64,000 nucleotides of DNA from Adiantum capillus-veneris. Its lineage: Eukaryota; Streptophyta; Polypodiopsida; Polypodiales; Pteridaceae. A model generated the notes under the pieces. It worked only from the letters and a program-made list of their open reading frames with translations, was not told the DNA's origin and did not search any database. Both the position numbers and the translations under genes were made by a program. The DNA lies in contig CM043946.1 of assembly GCA_014529385.2 (NCBI GenBank), positions 37,524,058-37,588,057 of the forward strand, written 5' to 3'. Positions 34,845-46,087 of the stretch are shown in pieces. The stretch's first letter is position 1, and each line of letters begins with the position of its first letter.

Positions 34845-37026
34845 CCATACGTGACAGTCAGACATCGTAAACTATGAAGTGCAAGAAATTATGACGTGTT
34901 ACATTGCCAATATAGAACAAAAAATCAGTACCTGTAATGAGTCATTAACCCAAGTACATGCCTTATTAGAGTGTCTTGAAGGGAAGTAATCATTATCGAG
35001 GGCTAAAACAAGTACTCTATTTACCAACACAAATTGAAAATGGTCCATTAATAATAGTCAAACCTAGTAATGCCAGTCGATTTTTGAGAACTAATTATCA
35101 ATTGTATAACACACATAAGAGTGATAAAATGAAGTGCAAGGAAGTTTTTCTTTCTTTCTCTCTTTTCATTCCTTCTTCTTTTTTTCTCTTTTTTTTTTTG
35201 ACATATGTGCCAGACTCATTTGGGCAAGCTTGTATGGGAGCACCTAAGAGATAGCTAGGAGACTCGAGGTCTCTAATACCGGCTAGGCCACTAGGAAAAA
35301 TGTCATGAATAATTGTGCCGAAAGTAACTGGGAGACTCTAGGCCTCAAATACCAGCAGCTAGGAGACTCGAGGTCTCAAATACCAGCGTAAGCATATAGC
35401 TCAAGCATTTTTACTTCCTTTCCTTTATTCACAACTTATGCAAGGTTTGTTAGAGATGAACTGGACATTCATAGCCTAAACCATGTCTAAGTCAGCTGCC
35501 ATTAATGAACAATTTGCCAATTAGTGCCAGCAAATAAAGTTACTAGATTTTTTCCCAAGGCCATGATACCTACTTAAATTTGGACTAATAAGACTAAACT
35601 CGTCGTGAATCAAACACAACACGGTACAAAAGTGTTGAGCTTATATGTGAAGCTACTCAATATATGGCTTCTCTATATATGGCACCCACGTCCCCTCTAT
35701 ATATACATCATCTCATGTGTGCATATATAGAGAGGCCATATATTGAGTAGCTTCACATATAAGCTCAACAAAAAGGTATAAAATCTATGATCATCTAGAT
35801 TGGCAATAAGTAACAACACCAAAATGTCAATGCATTCCTAGCATACTACAACGACAACATGCAACAAAAATGAAAATGTGGAAAGCCAAAATAAGAGGAA
35901 GAAGTCCACCTAGTGATCCGATGGATCGTGCACGTAGCTGCCTTTGAAGCCAATTCCGCAGCCACCAACACTGTATAAAGAGTCACAACAAAGCACTACA
36001 CACCTCCAAAGGGAAAATTAGTGGACACGTCTAGACACTATTCAAAAAAATAGAACAAAAATAACACATGAACCTACCCACCGCCTTCCATCAATCAAGT
36101 GATGAGGATCAAAGTAAGTGGAGGTTGGAGAGATCAACACGTAGCTCTAAAGCTAAACCGCCATCCTCATCATCAAGGTAAGTGAAATCCTCTTTGGAAG
36201 GGCCATGTGACTCATCCATCCAATCCGCAAAAGCGTCCTCATCCACATTAGTGAAAACTAGCACTAGAAATGTCACGAGGCATGCATATTCAACCTGGGA
36301 AAAAGGATAAACTTGGGAAATTGGGTGAATTTCCTCCATAGCATAGGGATTCAGTCGTAGTCAAGAGGCAGATCAACCACTCTAAGTCCTCAACATTTCT
36401 CTCACAAGCGAGTGTTTCAACCAAATCCCATTCAAAGGAAATGGAAGGATAACATAATTTGCATACTTGGTACATGTTAAAAGAATATTCTTAAGAAGCA
36501 GCCATACTTGTGTACACAAATGGAGGATGGTTAGGTGTTTCATGACATAGGTTGTTGTTTCAGGGCATAAGATGTTACACATGGGTTTAGTATCATGCAA
36601 AATTCTCTTACTCTTTTACTGTTTGTTTTTTTGTTTTGTTTCAACTCAAGGTGATGAGTGACTATAAAGCTATATAGATACAATCCTGCGAATCAGAAAG
36701 TTCAAAGGTCAGGGAAGGAAGATGTAGAGGGTAGCAATTGAACCACAAGTAAGCACTACCCCCTTCCTTGAGTAGATCATATCTTTTGGAATGATGTCTT
36801 CACTTGTTGAAACCAATTGGTCTGATCTAGAACAAGTGGTGAATTAAGCAACAATGTTTGAGTTAGGTGCAACATCAAGTTGCAACGGTTGTAAGGTACT
36901 CTCCCAAGAACAAACAAGAAATGGTGAATCTAATAGTGGAAAATGTACAATGGGCGATGTAGGTTGTACGAGGTTTTTTGAAGAATGTACAGTGGTAGAT
37001 AGGGATGTTGTAGAAGCTTCAACATC
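34845..37026. other. No gene recognised apart from a long hairpin
   Basis: AT-rich interior of the rearranged R2 region. Repeated phrases GGAGACTCGAGGTCTC(T/A)AATACC occur near 35261 and 35361. Small frames (up to 96 codons) have no recognisable motif. Confidence 0.4.
35634..35769. repeat. Long hairpin: two 48-bp inverted arms, 40-bp loop
   Basis: Left arm 35634-35681 begins GTTGAGCTTATATGTGAAGC. Right arm 35722-35769 is its reverse complement with one mismatch (AGAG versus GAAG near the loop). Such a structure could be a small MITE or a small-RNA precursor. No clear target duplication is seen (flanks AAAGT and AAAAA). Confidence 0.85.
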
Positions 37027-37560
37027 TCATGATAACCTTAAAGAAGAACTAGAAGCTTCCGATGACTCACCTCTTTCTGAGCACGAGAGATATGATGGAG
37101 AGCTGGTAGGTATCGACACAGACTCAAAGTCTAATGTATCATGATAAAAAAATGTCCCCTTACCCCGGTCATCCACAGGAATTGGCAATGCTGGAGTAGA
37201 TGGGCAATCTCTCATAGCAAATGGAGAATGATTCAAGCAAGGTTTAGGAACCCAAACGTGACAATCTCCATCATAGTAGCCCTGGGCTTCCAGTAATACT
37301 TTAGGTATCCAACGCAAAGTAATCTTAAGATTGTGAGTATGTTTGTGCATTTTACAAGGCTTCCTCCTTGCACTAGAGAGAGAAGGAGTAGGTGAAACAT
37401 TCGGAATCCATTCATACGTAATTTGTTTCACAATAGGAGCAACCCTTGGGGCAACACAGGTGGTGTCAAGCATAGAGGTTGAAGGCGTAGAACCGGCAAT
37501 ATCAATGGAGTTGGTTTTGAGCACTTGTGGTTGTAGAGTGTGAACTGTTTGAGTAAGCAT
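37027..37560 (-). pseudogene. Duplicated fragment of the R3 retropepsin tail (W-I-P-K / QGYY / W-V-P-K)
   Basis: The minus-strand frame shares about 405 bp with 39712-40116 at roughly 97 percent identity by eye, including R-W-I-P-K-V-L-L-E-A-Q-G-Y-Y and H-V-W-V-P-K. Homology ends at about 37157 and 37561; beyond 37561 the protease part present in the other copy is missing. It is a fragment without its own start. Confidence 0.7.
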
Positions 37561-37561
37561 A

Positions 37562-39150
37562 TGCGCTTAATTTCCACGTTCCACAAATTGGTCTAGCCAT
37601 CTAGACCCCAAAACCTTAAGGTGTTAAGGACCTTTAGTCTGGCCAATTTATGCAAGCCTCATAGCTAGGAAAACTTTTATCGCCACAAATTGGGCTTACC
37701 CCAACATGATGGAGCTATGCTGGTCATTCAGAGATACCTACGGGATATGCAAGTAGATTCTGGTCGTGGTAGAAATCTTCGCATCCGAGCTATGTGTGTG
37801 CCGGACAATCCGATGGATGCCAAAATGCCAATCCGTAATGGAATTAGGAGTGTGTGTGTCAGTTTGCAAGATCCAAGAATGTGTGTGTGTGTGTGTGTGT
37901 GTGTGTCGAGTCTTCATAAGAAGATTGGGAAGGTATGTGAGAAGATTGGGAGGGTATCTAGGAAGTCTTCACCATCGATGTCGATGATGGAACCATCCAC
38001 ATGAAATTGTTTTTCCACAGCAAGAGCATGGATGACAAGATGTCAATGTTGGGACGATGTCATCCGTAGGAAGACTACATCGGTAGGAACGCTGATGTCA
38101 AGAAAAAATGCCAATGTGGCCAAGAGGATGCTAATGTTGGAGAAGACCACACAACACCAGGGAAAGTGCACCTCTAGTGTGCCGAGATGTGATCGTCCCC
38201 TCTTTTGGTTACTTGCACCTTGTTAGGCCACTTTTGCAAGCCTTTGTGTGCACCATCCCTTATGATGCATCGTATGTAGGTGCCGCCTATGGCTTGCGCT
38301 TGGTAGTTTTGGGCACTTTTTGCTTGCTTGTTTCTTGTACAAGCTTATTTTTTGTCTGAGGAAAAAAGAGTTCTTATTGGACTCTTGCCGTTAAGTAGGC
38401 TTTGCTCTCTTTGGCCGTGGGAAGAAGCTCTTAAGGAGGATTTTAAAAAGAAAACTTTAATAAAAAATCCCTTCTTTGTATATGTGGTGATTTGCTGCTC
38501 TGCCTCCGTAGATGGCTCTCTATCTGTGAGTCACTACGGGCGTGTGTGTGTCTTGAGATGCAAGGCTAGGTAGCCGATGGGTATTCAGACCACTTACTAC
38601 GCTAGAGCTGGCCAGTTGCTAGCTAGTGTTGGTGATTTGCCGCCCTTTTCACGCCATGGCTTTGGGCCGGCTGGGCCTTGAGGGCCTTTATGGTTTGACT
38701 AGGGGGGGCAATTGGGCTAGGCCCTCCCCTCTTCTCTTTCTCCTTCTTTTGTTGTAGGTGGCACTGCCTCCAATGGCACCTTTGCTTTAATTGGGTTTAG
38801 TGTAGCCCATGGGTGGCCAATCCCTTCATAATGGGTTCCTCCAGCATATATTCATAATGACTACACAATGAAAATTGATTCTACTTGTTCGTGCTTCATC
38901 TCAATAGTGCATACCTGTTCCAGCTTCATCTCTTCTCATTGCCCCAATTAACTTTCTGCCAAACCTTGTAGAGAATGATGCTCGTTGTGTGTTGAGCTCA
39001 TAGTTGGTGACTTTAACAAGTATATGCAATCCTCCATGTCAAATATTGTGTGCCAATTGGAAGCAAGAGGCCAAATGCTACAGATCTATCCATCTCAGGT
39101 AGCGCCTGGAAATCAAGAGAAATTGACCAAGGAAGAGATTATTTAGCCCA
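37562..39150. other. No gene recognised; (GT)13 at 37881-37906
   Basis: Contains a GT dinucleotide run at 37881-37906 preceded by two ATCCAAGAATGTG / GGAGTGTGTG segments. Short duplicated phrase GAGAAGATTGGGA near 37920 and 37939. Nothing coding is supported. Confidence 0.5.
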
Positions 39151-39431
39151 TGTTAATCAATGACATACCCCATATTACTTTGTTTGAGTCATAGGCCGGG
39201 CTTGTCAATCCTATATGTGCACGTTACGTGCTTGGATGATCACCGATGAGAGGCACACCACATATCTTATTTGACAGTTATTTTACTTTGATCGGCCAAG
39301 TGTGGGCGCCCATGTGTGGATGGACCAAACCCATATAAAAGGGCCATTGTGACCTAATTTCCTCATTCTTGAGGGTGCATGCTATAGAGATTGCTTTTGC
39401 TCTATCTCTTTCTCCATCTCCATTGTGTGCT

Positions 39432-39509
<78 letters not shown>

Positions 39510-39711
39510 TGAGCATCGCGGCGGCATCGGCGACGACGCGGTGGTTGAGCAGTGGTGATGCACACTTCTTGTTCTTTGCAGCACAAGGATCCTTCACAAT
39601 GGCAGCGTAGAGCAGTGAGTGACACACCCTTGTTCTCTTTGATGCGTGCCTTCTTTGATTGGTTGTTTGTTTGTAGCCTTTGTGGCTCACACAAGGTGTA
39701 TGCGGCAAATC
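39151..39711 (+). repeat. LTR-like block R2-R (plus), with TATA box
   Basis: Starts TGTTAATCAATGACA and contains TATAAAAGG at 39334-39342, a good promoter candidate, followed by a GA/GT microsatellite in the leader. It is inverted relative to R2-L. Its right end is cut where the sequence changes to the duplicated R3 fragment (CCCCTTACCCCGG at 39712), so the true LTR end is not seen. No matching internal region follows on the plus strand. Confidence 0.65.
39434..39509. repeat. Microsatellite (GT)n(GA)n
   Basis: About 27 GT followed by about 11 GA dinucleotides within R2-R. The homologous site in R2-L has only short CT/CA runs. Confidence 0.95.
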
Positions 39712-40717
39712 CCCTTACCCCGGTCATCCACAGGAATTGGCAATGTTGGAGTAGATGGGAAATCTCTCATAGAAAATGGAGAATGATTCAAGCAAGTTTT
39801 AGGAACCCAAACGTGACAATCTCCATCATAGTAGCCCTGGGCTTCCAGTAATACTTTAGGTATCCAACGCAAAGTAATCCCAAGATTGTGAGTATGTTTG
39901 TGCATTTTACAAGGCTTCCTCCTTGCACTAGGGAGAGAAGGAGTAGGTGAAACATTCGGAATCCATTCATACATAATTTGTTTCACAATAGGAGCAACCG
40001 TTGGGGCAACACAGGTGGTGTCAAGCATAGAGGTTGAAGGCGTAGAACCGGCAATATCAATAGAGTTGGTTTTGAGCACTTGTGGTTGTAGAGTGTGAAC
40101 TGTTTGAGTAGGCATAATAATTGATGGCTTGGGCTTTATCTTTAGAGCGATAAGGCTCAGAGTTGTCTTTTGCGTTGTGATACACCTAGTCTCCCAATCA
40201 ATGGTACACTTGGTTGTTGACATCCACATGCGTCCTAGGTTCATGTTTCCTTCCATAATAATAGCAGGCATGACCAAAAAGTCTTGCACCACCACCCCAT
40301 TTTCTTAGGCCACATGATTATTCAAGATTCCCAATATTTTAGTCGACTTTTTATTGATACCCTTGCTTGAATGGTGCTATCTGATAAGGTAGGCTTCCCT
40401 AATTGACACCACACGCCATACAATAATAGATTATGTCTAGCACCTATATCCAGTAATGCATTATATAATAGCTTTCCATATGGACTATTCAATTCGATTG
40501 GGTATTGTAGAGGTGAATCAAAATCCAAAGGATCCTCATCAGTCTCTACAAAAAATGCTTGTGTAATACCAAGGTTGCTCATAGCTTCATTCTGTATGTC
40601 TTTAGAGAGCACATGTGGTACACTTAACATGTTTACAAGCGCAAATGTTGATACTTTTTCCCCCTTAGGTGTTAGAAAGGTTGTTCCTCTAGTTTCCCAA
40701 GTATCTATAGTTTTCAC
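39712..40717 (-). pseudogene. R3 retropepsin-like domain 2 plus W-V-P-K tail
   Basis: The frame from 40717 contains N-A-L-L-D-I-G-A-R-H-N-L-L...L-G-K-P, the A-L-x-D-x-G-A/S start of a retropepsin with the catalytic Asp retained. It ends at 40322. In a second frame, M-E-G-N-M-N-L-G-R-M-W-M and I-D-W-E-T-R near 40190-40260 match the L-G-R-x-W-L / D-W-x-T-R end of such proteases, so the domain is split by a frameshift near 40300. The W-I-P-K...Q-G-Y-Y...W-V-P-K tail follows. Confidence 0.6.
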
Positions 40718-40963
40718 TTAGTGTATCCAATTGACATTATTTGACTCAGTCATGCTAGATAACACGTCCATATAGGGAGATTTTTGTTGAGTATCTATCT
40801 CCTCCCTACAATTATAACAATATTGTAGTGGGGATGAGTGAATTGTGGTATCAGAGCAATTATAACAGTACTGTAGTGGGGCTGACTGAATTGTGGTATT
40901 AGAGCAATTATCAATGATAGCTCTACTGCCTAGAGGATGTACTTTTCCGATCACAAGATCCAC
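40718..40963 (-). pseudogene. R3 linker with 18-residue internal duplication
   Basis: The minus-strand frame contains S-N-T-T-I-Q-S-A-P-L-Q-Y-C-Y-N-C followed by S-D-T-T-I-H-S-S-P-L-Q-Y-C-Y-N-C, a 54-bp tandem duplication (about 40810-40915). Function unknown. Confidence 0.55.
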
Positions 40964-41012
40964 TCAAAGGATAGAGTCTTGGAACTGTAGATAGACATGA
41001 TTTTTCGACCAG

Positions 41013-41585
41013 TCATGCACCATTTTTTTTTTCTCTCATGAAGGGTCGTCCTAAGATCATCTCATATGACATAGGGTGCTTAGAAAAATCCATGAAAATG
41101 AAGGTATGCCATACCCTCTGTCCAAGAACCTTGATCTTAAGATCCTTAAGCATCCCTATAGGTTTGACAATGGTTCCATTTTCCATCTTTACTACAATGT
41201 TTGTAACTGCAAGGCGAGGAATTTTCATGGATTCTCAATAATTCTTAGTAACAATGCTGACTCTTGCACCACCATTAAGGATTTCCTTTACAGTTAATCC
41301 CTTAGTAGTGATGGGTAGAGTGGCATTAGACTCATCACCTTCAAAGTATTGACCCAACTCATTGACATGGACTTCGACTATAGACTCGTGTTCCTCTAGG
41401 TCTAGTTGTGGTGCTTTTTGCTCCTCATCGTTTACTTCCCAGTGAGGCCTATTCATATATGCAAACTGCGGTAATCCAGCTTGTAGTTCTCCATTGAGGA
41501 ATGTGCAAAGTGCTAAATAGAGTTCAGGATATCCATACAGCCTAGACATGATTGTGGTCCTCACTTCAGAAGACATGAAATCCAT
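41013..41585 (-). pseudogene. R3 retropepsin-like domain 1, active site altered, frameshifted
   Basis: The frame from 41585 ends with V-K-E-I-L-N-G-G-A-R-V-S-I-V-T, matching the L-D-G-G-S-G-V-N-I-I-T class of plant element proteases but with the catalytic Asp replaced by Asn. In another frame (41228-41013), I-V-K-P-I-G-M-L-K-D-L-K-I and M-I-L-G-R-P-F-M are the C-terminal P-x-G-x-x-x-D-L and L-L-G-R-P-W motifs. A frame change lies near 41230-41240. Probably inactive. Confidence 0.65.
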
Positions 41586-41684
41586 CTATTTGAAAATGTT
41601 CAGTGGGACCTTCTGAGATCTTGTCCGGCACTGAGCACTCGCAAGGAGGGGATCTCTACGTCAATGGGATGAGGGATTTCCTCA

Positions 41685-42106
41685 CTAAACATCCATCCTC
41701 TCAAATAGATCATGTGGTTTCCCAGTTTTCAATGACTTACTCTCACTTCCCTCTTGGATGATACTAGGTATAGCTAAGGGCTTGTGTTCCTTAGGAGGAT
41801 GGTTCTGCGTGGAAAACATGATATCTATAATTCTAATCTGCTTAGGTTCCGGCTCTAGCTTTCTTTGTGTCTCTTCGACTAAATTTCTTAAGTGTCTGGC
41901 TTGTTCAATCTCCTTCACAGGGTTTGGATATGTTCCAATCTTCTGCTTGGTTTTCTTGGGGTTGAACCCTTGTGGATTCGCTTGGTAGTTCTTAGTTCGT
42001 TTGGAAAGTTATGAGGACACCTTTTGTTTTGGGGAAGGAGGCATGTTTTCCTTTTGATGTCCTTAAATTGCAACTTTGCTTGATCCCTTCCCGTTATCCT
42101 CCCCAT
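41685..42106 (-). pseudogene. R3 linker region, unrecognised
   Basis: Charged Lys/Glu/Pro-rich frames (42106-41915, then 41918-41685) between the knuckles and protease domain 1. No motif is recognised; continuity with the flanking domains is broken by a frame change near 41915. Confidence 0.4.
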
Positions 42107-42258
42107 TAGTTCTTTCCCTTATGGAGGCGGTTTTAGTTTCGATGGTTTCAACCGAATCAGTCATCGTCGGGGCCGTTCAAATATACGGGGTCATCTCTTG
42201 TCCCAATGTTAGTCTCTCATCTCGGATTTGAATTTTTAGACTTGATTGATTTCTTCCT

Positions 42259-43282
42259 TCATGTTTTCTTCTTCCTTGCTTGGGCAATTGATGCAGCGTC
42301 TCTCTCTTCAAGGACATAGTTTTGATTTTGAAGCATAGACCGTGTGAGTATATTCACTAGTGTAACCGGAGTCGTTTGGGGTGCAACCTCAAGCAAGTTT
42401 AAGGGTGTAGTCTTGGGTGCACTCGGGTTATGTGGACATTGAGCAATCAAATGATCTATACCATAACAAGTACATGTCAGTGTCGGCATGGCGGATGTGC
42501 TCTCGTGATTGGCTTTCACTGGTGTAGCATTCCTTTTTTGTAATCTATTTGGACACTCTGCTACATGATGTGGTCCCCCTCAATCATAACATTGAAGAGG
42601 TGGTCTCTTAGAAAAAGTATTTATATTTTGGGCCCTTTGAGTAAAAGCAGACACTTGATAAACAGGTCTTACTTTTCGAAAAGGATCTTCCATGTAATAC
42701 TGAGGACCCATTTCAAATGTATCAAGTTCATACTGAAAAATGGGGTCTACGTCATCATTATCATACGTACTGAATGAATCACACCCTAAATGGTTCATTG
42801 GGGTAACTCGTGGATTTGGAGGCTGTGGTCCTAGAACTGGAGGTGGTAAGGGAACTGTTTGGACAAAATATTGGGGTCTTGAGACTACATGAGACGGGGT
42901 TTTCTCAACAGGTGGCGCAAGCATTATTAAGCGTTAGGAAATCTTTTGATTGATGCCCATACTTACCACACGTGTTGCAATATCCATAGAAATTATCCCT
43001 AAAGGTGGGACATTCACTCATACTCTGAGGGCCCAAACAAACTGAGCACCACAGTTGCTCCCTCTTTGGGTACATGTGCCTATTTGGTGGCACGTAGTTA
43101 TCCTTCATACCCTCATGGATAGCCATGATAGCTTTAGCGAGATACTGTAAGGTCATGTCTACTATCTTTTGCTCTTTAACGATTCGCTTTATAGTCATTG
43201 GCTCATGCCCAGATACTTGTGAGCTAGAAGACTTTACCTCCAAAGTAGCCTTTTTTCCTCCAATCAATAAATTATCCTCCAA
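42259..43282 (-). pseudogene. R3 zinc-knuckle region
   Basis: Several knuckle-like motifs are seen on the minus strand. C-N-T-C-G-K-Y-G-H-Q-S-K-D-F (near 42945-42985) has the last Cys replaced by Phe. C-Y-D, a stop codon (about 42579), then G-G-P-H-H-V-A-E-C is another. C-T-C-Y-G-I-D-H-L-I-A-Q-C near 42435-42475 is spaced one residue short in the first pair. These bind nucleic acid in intact gag proteins; all three are damaged here. Confidence 0.6.
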
Positions 43283-43504
43283 CTGGATTTCATTTGCAGT
43301 GACTGCCTCCCAAGTGGTAATGCATCAAATGACTAGACCATTATAAATCTGTTCATGCTGTAGCCCCCGGATAAATCAATCAAGGAATTGATTATTATTG
43401 AAGCTCTCATTTGGGGTGCAACGAGAGTTTAGATGCTTAAACCGACTAATAAACTCTCTCATTGACTCGCCTTCTTCACGCTCGGCTTTCTGGAGTTGAG
43501 ATGC

Positions 43505-44212
43505 TTATCCCCAAAGCATACCCTCTTGTACAAATTCTTTCAGGAAAAATCTCCGAAGAGTGGGGTAACGAGTGTGTTCTTCATCCCTCAAGGTTCTATA
43601 CCAGTCTCTCGCCTCCTCTCCACTTAAGGGCAAACTAAAGGCATTACAACTATTTAGCTCGTTGTGTTCTGCTAAGGAGTCACAAATATATTCAAACACA
43701 TCGGTATGCTTCCTAACATCCTCACCACCATTAAATTCTAACTTTGCTACTTGGATTTCTTTACTTCTAGACTCCCTGTGAAGTGCATTACACATATTTT
43801 GTGCAATAGATTGCCCAATGATCTGAGCAAAGTCAATCAAATCAACCACATGAGCAGGTAAGGCCGGTGGGGGCAATAGTGGCATTACAGGTGGAGCAGG
43901 GGTTGGCATTGCCCTTGGCATATGCACAATCAATGCCGGATGTGACATGTGGCTGGAAAGAACCCCACTTGAATAAGGACTAGTATAATACGCTCTCAGA
44001 GCATATGCCATTGATATCATTGTGGGTAGAGGAGTCACATTAACATGGGTGGCCACATGTACATATGGTCGATACACACTTGGAGGCCCTCCAGTAGGTA
44101 CTACACCACTAGGTAGCGGCATCGTACTAGCTATAGCGGTCATAGGTGCACTTCCCATTATGCTCATTGTTGGAGTAGCCATTGTGATATTTCTAAAAGA
44201 GAGTTGAGACAA
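43505..44212 (-). pseudogene. R3 gag capsid domain
   Basis: The N-terminal half is Pro/Ala/Met-rich and variable. The C-terminal half (about residues 150-235) contains F-N-G-G-E-D, N-A-F-S-L-P-L-S-G-E-E-A-R-D-W-Y and F-F-L-K-E-F-V, matching the F-x-G-x...L-x-L-x-G-x-A-x-x-W-Y...F-x-x-x-F layout of the gypsy Retrotrans_gag family. The frame ends in a stop at 43505 before the knuckles, so it is broken. Confidence 0.7.
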
Positions 44213-44533
44213 ATCTAGAAAAGTAAAGGTACTGCTTGCACTACAACGCTACATGTAGATATCTACGCACATATACTGACAAAATTAGCGGGCGTCGATA
44301 TATGCGTCACAATGTGCGTCGATATACACGTGGAAAGGCTTTATTTCCCACGCGTATAGCAACGCGTATATCGACACAAAAAAATTTGGGAGAAAAAAGA
44401 GAAACCCGTGAGCAGCAGGGGCCATTTTTGCTTGCACTCTGCTCAAATCTTGGCCTCCACGTGCTGCGCAGGTATTATGTCCCCCCCCAACCCCTCTCTC
44501 TCTCTCTCTCTCTCTACATAGTGTGTGTGTGTA

Positions 44534-44591
<58 letters not shown>

Positions 44592-44659
44592 GTGTGTGTG
44601 TGTAGGAAAGAGAGAGAGAGAGAGAGAGAGAGAGCTGTGTGTGTGTGTGTGTGTAGGAA

Positions 44660-44723
<64 letters not shown>

Positions 44724-45075
44724 GTGTGTGTGTAGGAAAGAGAGATGCTCACACCATCGTTGTGCACTGCCTCCACACTTTGGATGCGAGGTGAAGTAAT
44801 TGCCACCATGCAATGTGTGGGCCTTGTGCAGATATGGAACCAATTTCGACTAAGTGAAAAATCCACTATGTCAATTTTACATCACAACTTTGATGACCTC
44901 TTCGAAGTCTCTCCTTGTGTGTCTACCTTCTCCCCACTATGCCTAGTACACTTCACTCTCATAGCTTGTGCTTCTAGCTTCTTCTTATCTTTTGCCATTA
45001 CCTTGGCATGATGTTCTTCCTCTTTAACCTTGCCTTTCTCTTCAAGTCCAATCACACTCACACTTTGGTTAGTTT
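44213..45075. repeat. Spacer with compound microsatellite (CT)(GT)AGGAAA(GA)
   Basis: From about 44491 to 44731: (CT)n, then four cycles of a pattern (GT)n-AGGAAA-(GA)n with GA tracts up to about 58 bp. The 109-193-codon frames over it code only Ser-Leu, His-Thr or Arg-Glu repeats and are artefacts. The phrase ATATACGCGT(T/G) and relatives recur near 44300-44370. No gene. Confidence 0.85.
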
Positions 45076-45139
45076 ATGCTGGGGTAGGTAACATTGTAAG
45101 GATAACTTATAGTTGAGGTGGCGGTAGTGATATTGGTGG

Positions 45140-45320
45140 TTGTTGCACAAGTGGGTGAAAAATCCGAACACAATATTTGTTGAGATGTAGAGAGAAAGAG
45201 AGAGAGATGAGACAAGAGACACACCATATACGCTCCCAAAGACTGATTCATATTGAGGACAAGATACAAATATATAGGTGAGACCAAGTTGAGTAGAGTG
45301 AGCCATATATAGCTCCAACA
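45140..45320 (-). repeat. Copia 3' LTR (left edge uncertain)
   Basis: Starts (minus) TGTTGGAGC directly after the polypurine tract, with TATATATGGC as a TATA candidate. Two CAACA sequences, ending at about 45142 or 45179, could be the LTR end, giving an LTR of about 140-180 bp. Without a 5' LTR the choice cannot be made. Confidence 0.5.
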
Positions 45321-45568
45321 CCCCCACTCAAACAAAGGTCTCTAGCTTTGGATGAAAAAACCCTTGGGGAGTTCAAGGGAAAAACCCAAGCCCCTATACA
45401 ATGTAAAAATATGAACCAACGATGATGATGTGAAAGTGAATTGTGCATCTATGTACAAATATTCAAGTGACTTAGAGATCACAATGTGAAAATGTGGAGT
45501 GTGTATAGTGCATGGTACCTAAAAGATTACAATGTCATATGTACAAAGATATTACAATAGCAAAGAAG

Positions 45569-46066
45569 CTAATCTAGAAAGAGTGAGGTCGAAGCAACTC
45601 CAAGCTCCGAGCGCAAGAGGATGAAACATGACTCGTTGAGGCCTTTGGTCAAAATGTCTGCAATCATCTGGTCACTTGGACAGTTTTCAACCATAATGGT
45701 TCCTTTGCGTACTTCATACCTGACATAATGATAATGGACAGCAATGTGCTTTGACTTATTATGTTGAACATAGTCTTTTGCAAGACTAATAGCACTTTGG
45801 TTGTCACACCGCAAGGGTGTGCTAGAAAGAGGAGAGTGACCAATATCAACGAGCATTTGTCGAATCCAAATCAACTCACGAGCTGCAAGTGATGCCGCAA
45901 CATATTCTGACTCAGTCGTAGAAACTGCAACACAACGTTGTTTCTTGCTAGTCCAAGAAACAAGACAACCATTTATAAATAAGCAATTTCCACTAGTAGA
46001 TCGCATAGATAAATGTGAGCTTTTCAAGTCTGCATCTGTGTAACCCAAAAGAGAAAGAGATTGCAT
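45569..46066 (-). pseudogene. Copia RNase H domain
   Basis: G-Y-T-D-A-D (first Asp), S-W-T-S-K-K-Q, S-T-T-E-S-E-Y-V-A (Glu), C-D-N-Q-S-A-I (Asp) and H-I-A-V-H-Y-H-Y-V-R form the standard copia RNase H series and are all intact. It is in the same frame as the RT part upstream but separated from it by an in-frame TGA (46088-46090). Confidence 0.85.
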
Positions 46067-46087
46067 AGAATCCGATGTGAGTTGTCG

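Larger units (their letters stand above)
39712..44212 (-). mobile_element. Decayed gag - zinc knuckle - double-protease retroelement R3
   Basis: On the minus strand, from right to left: gag capsid (43505-44212), zinc knuckles (42259-43282), linker (41685-42106), retropepsin-like domain 1 (41013-41585), short repeat region (40718-40963), retropepsin-like domain 2 (39900-40717) and the QGYY/W-V-P-K tail ending at 39712. Frames are broken at several points (stops near 42579, 41586 and 40717; frame changes near 41230 and 40300). No RT, RNase H or integrase is present. No LTR or PBS is visible right of 44212. The order resembles plant Athila/Tat-type or TR-GAG elements. Confidence 0.7.

Noticed and set aside
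44236-44866. 187-193-codon frames rich in Arg-Glu, Ser-Leu and His-Thr
   Set aside because: They are translations of the GA/GT microsatellite; both strands and several frames are open only because of the repeat.
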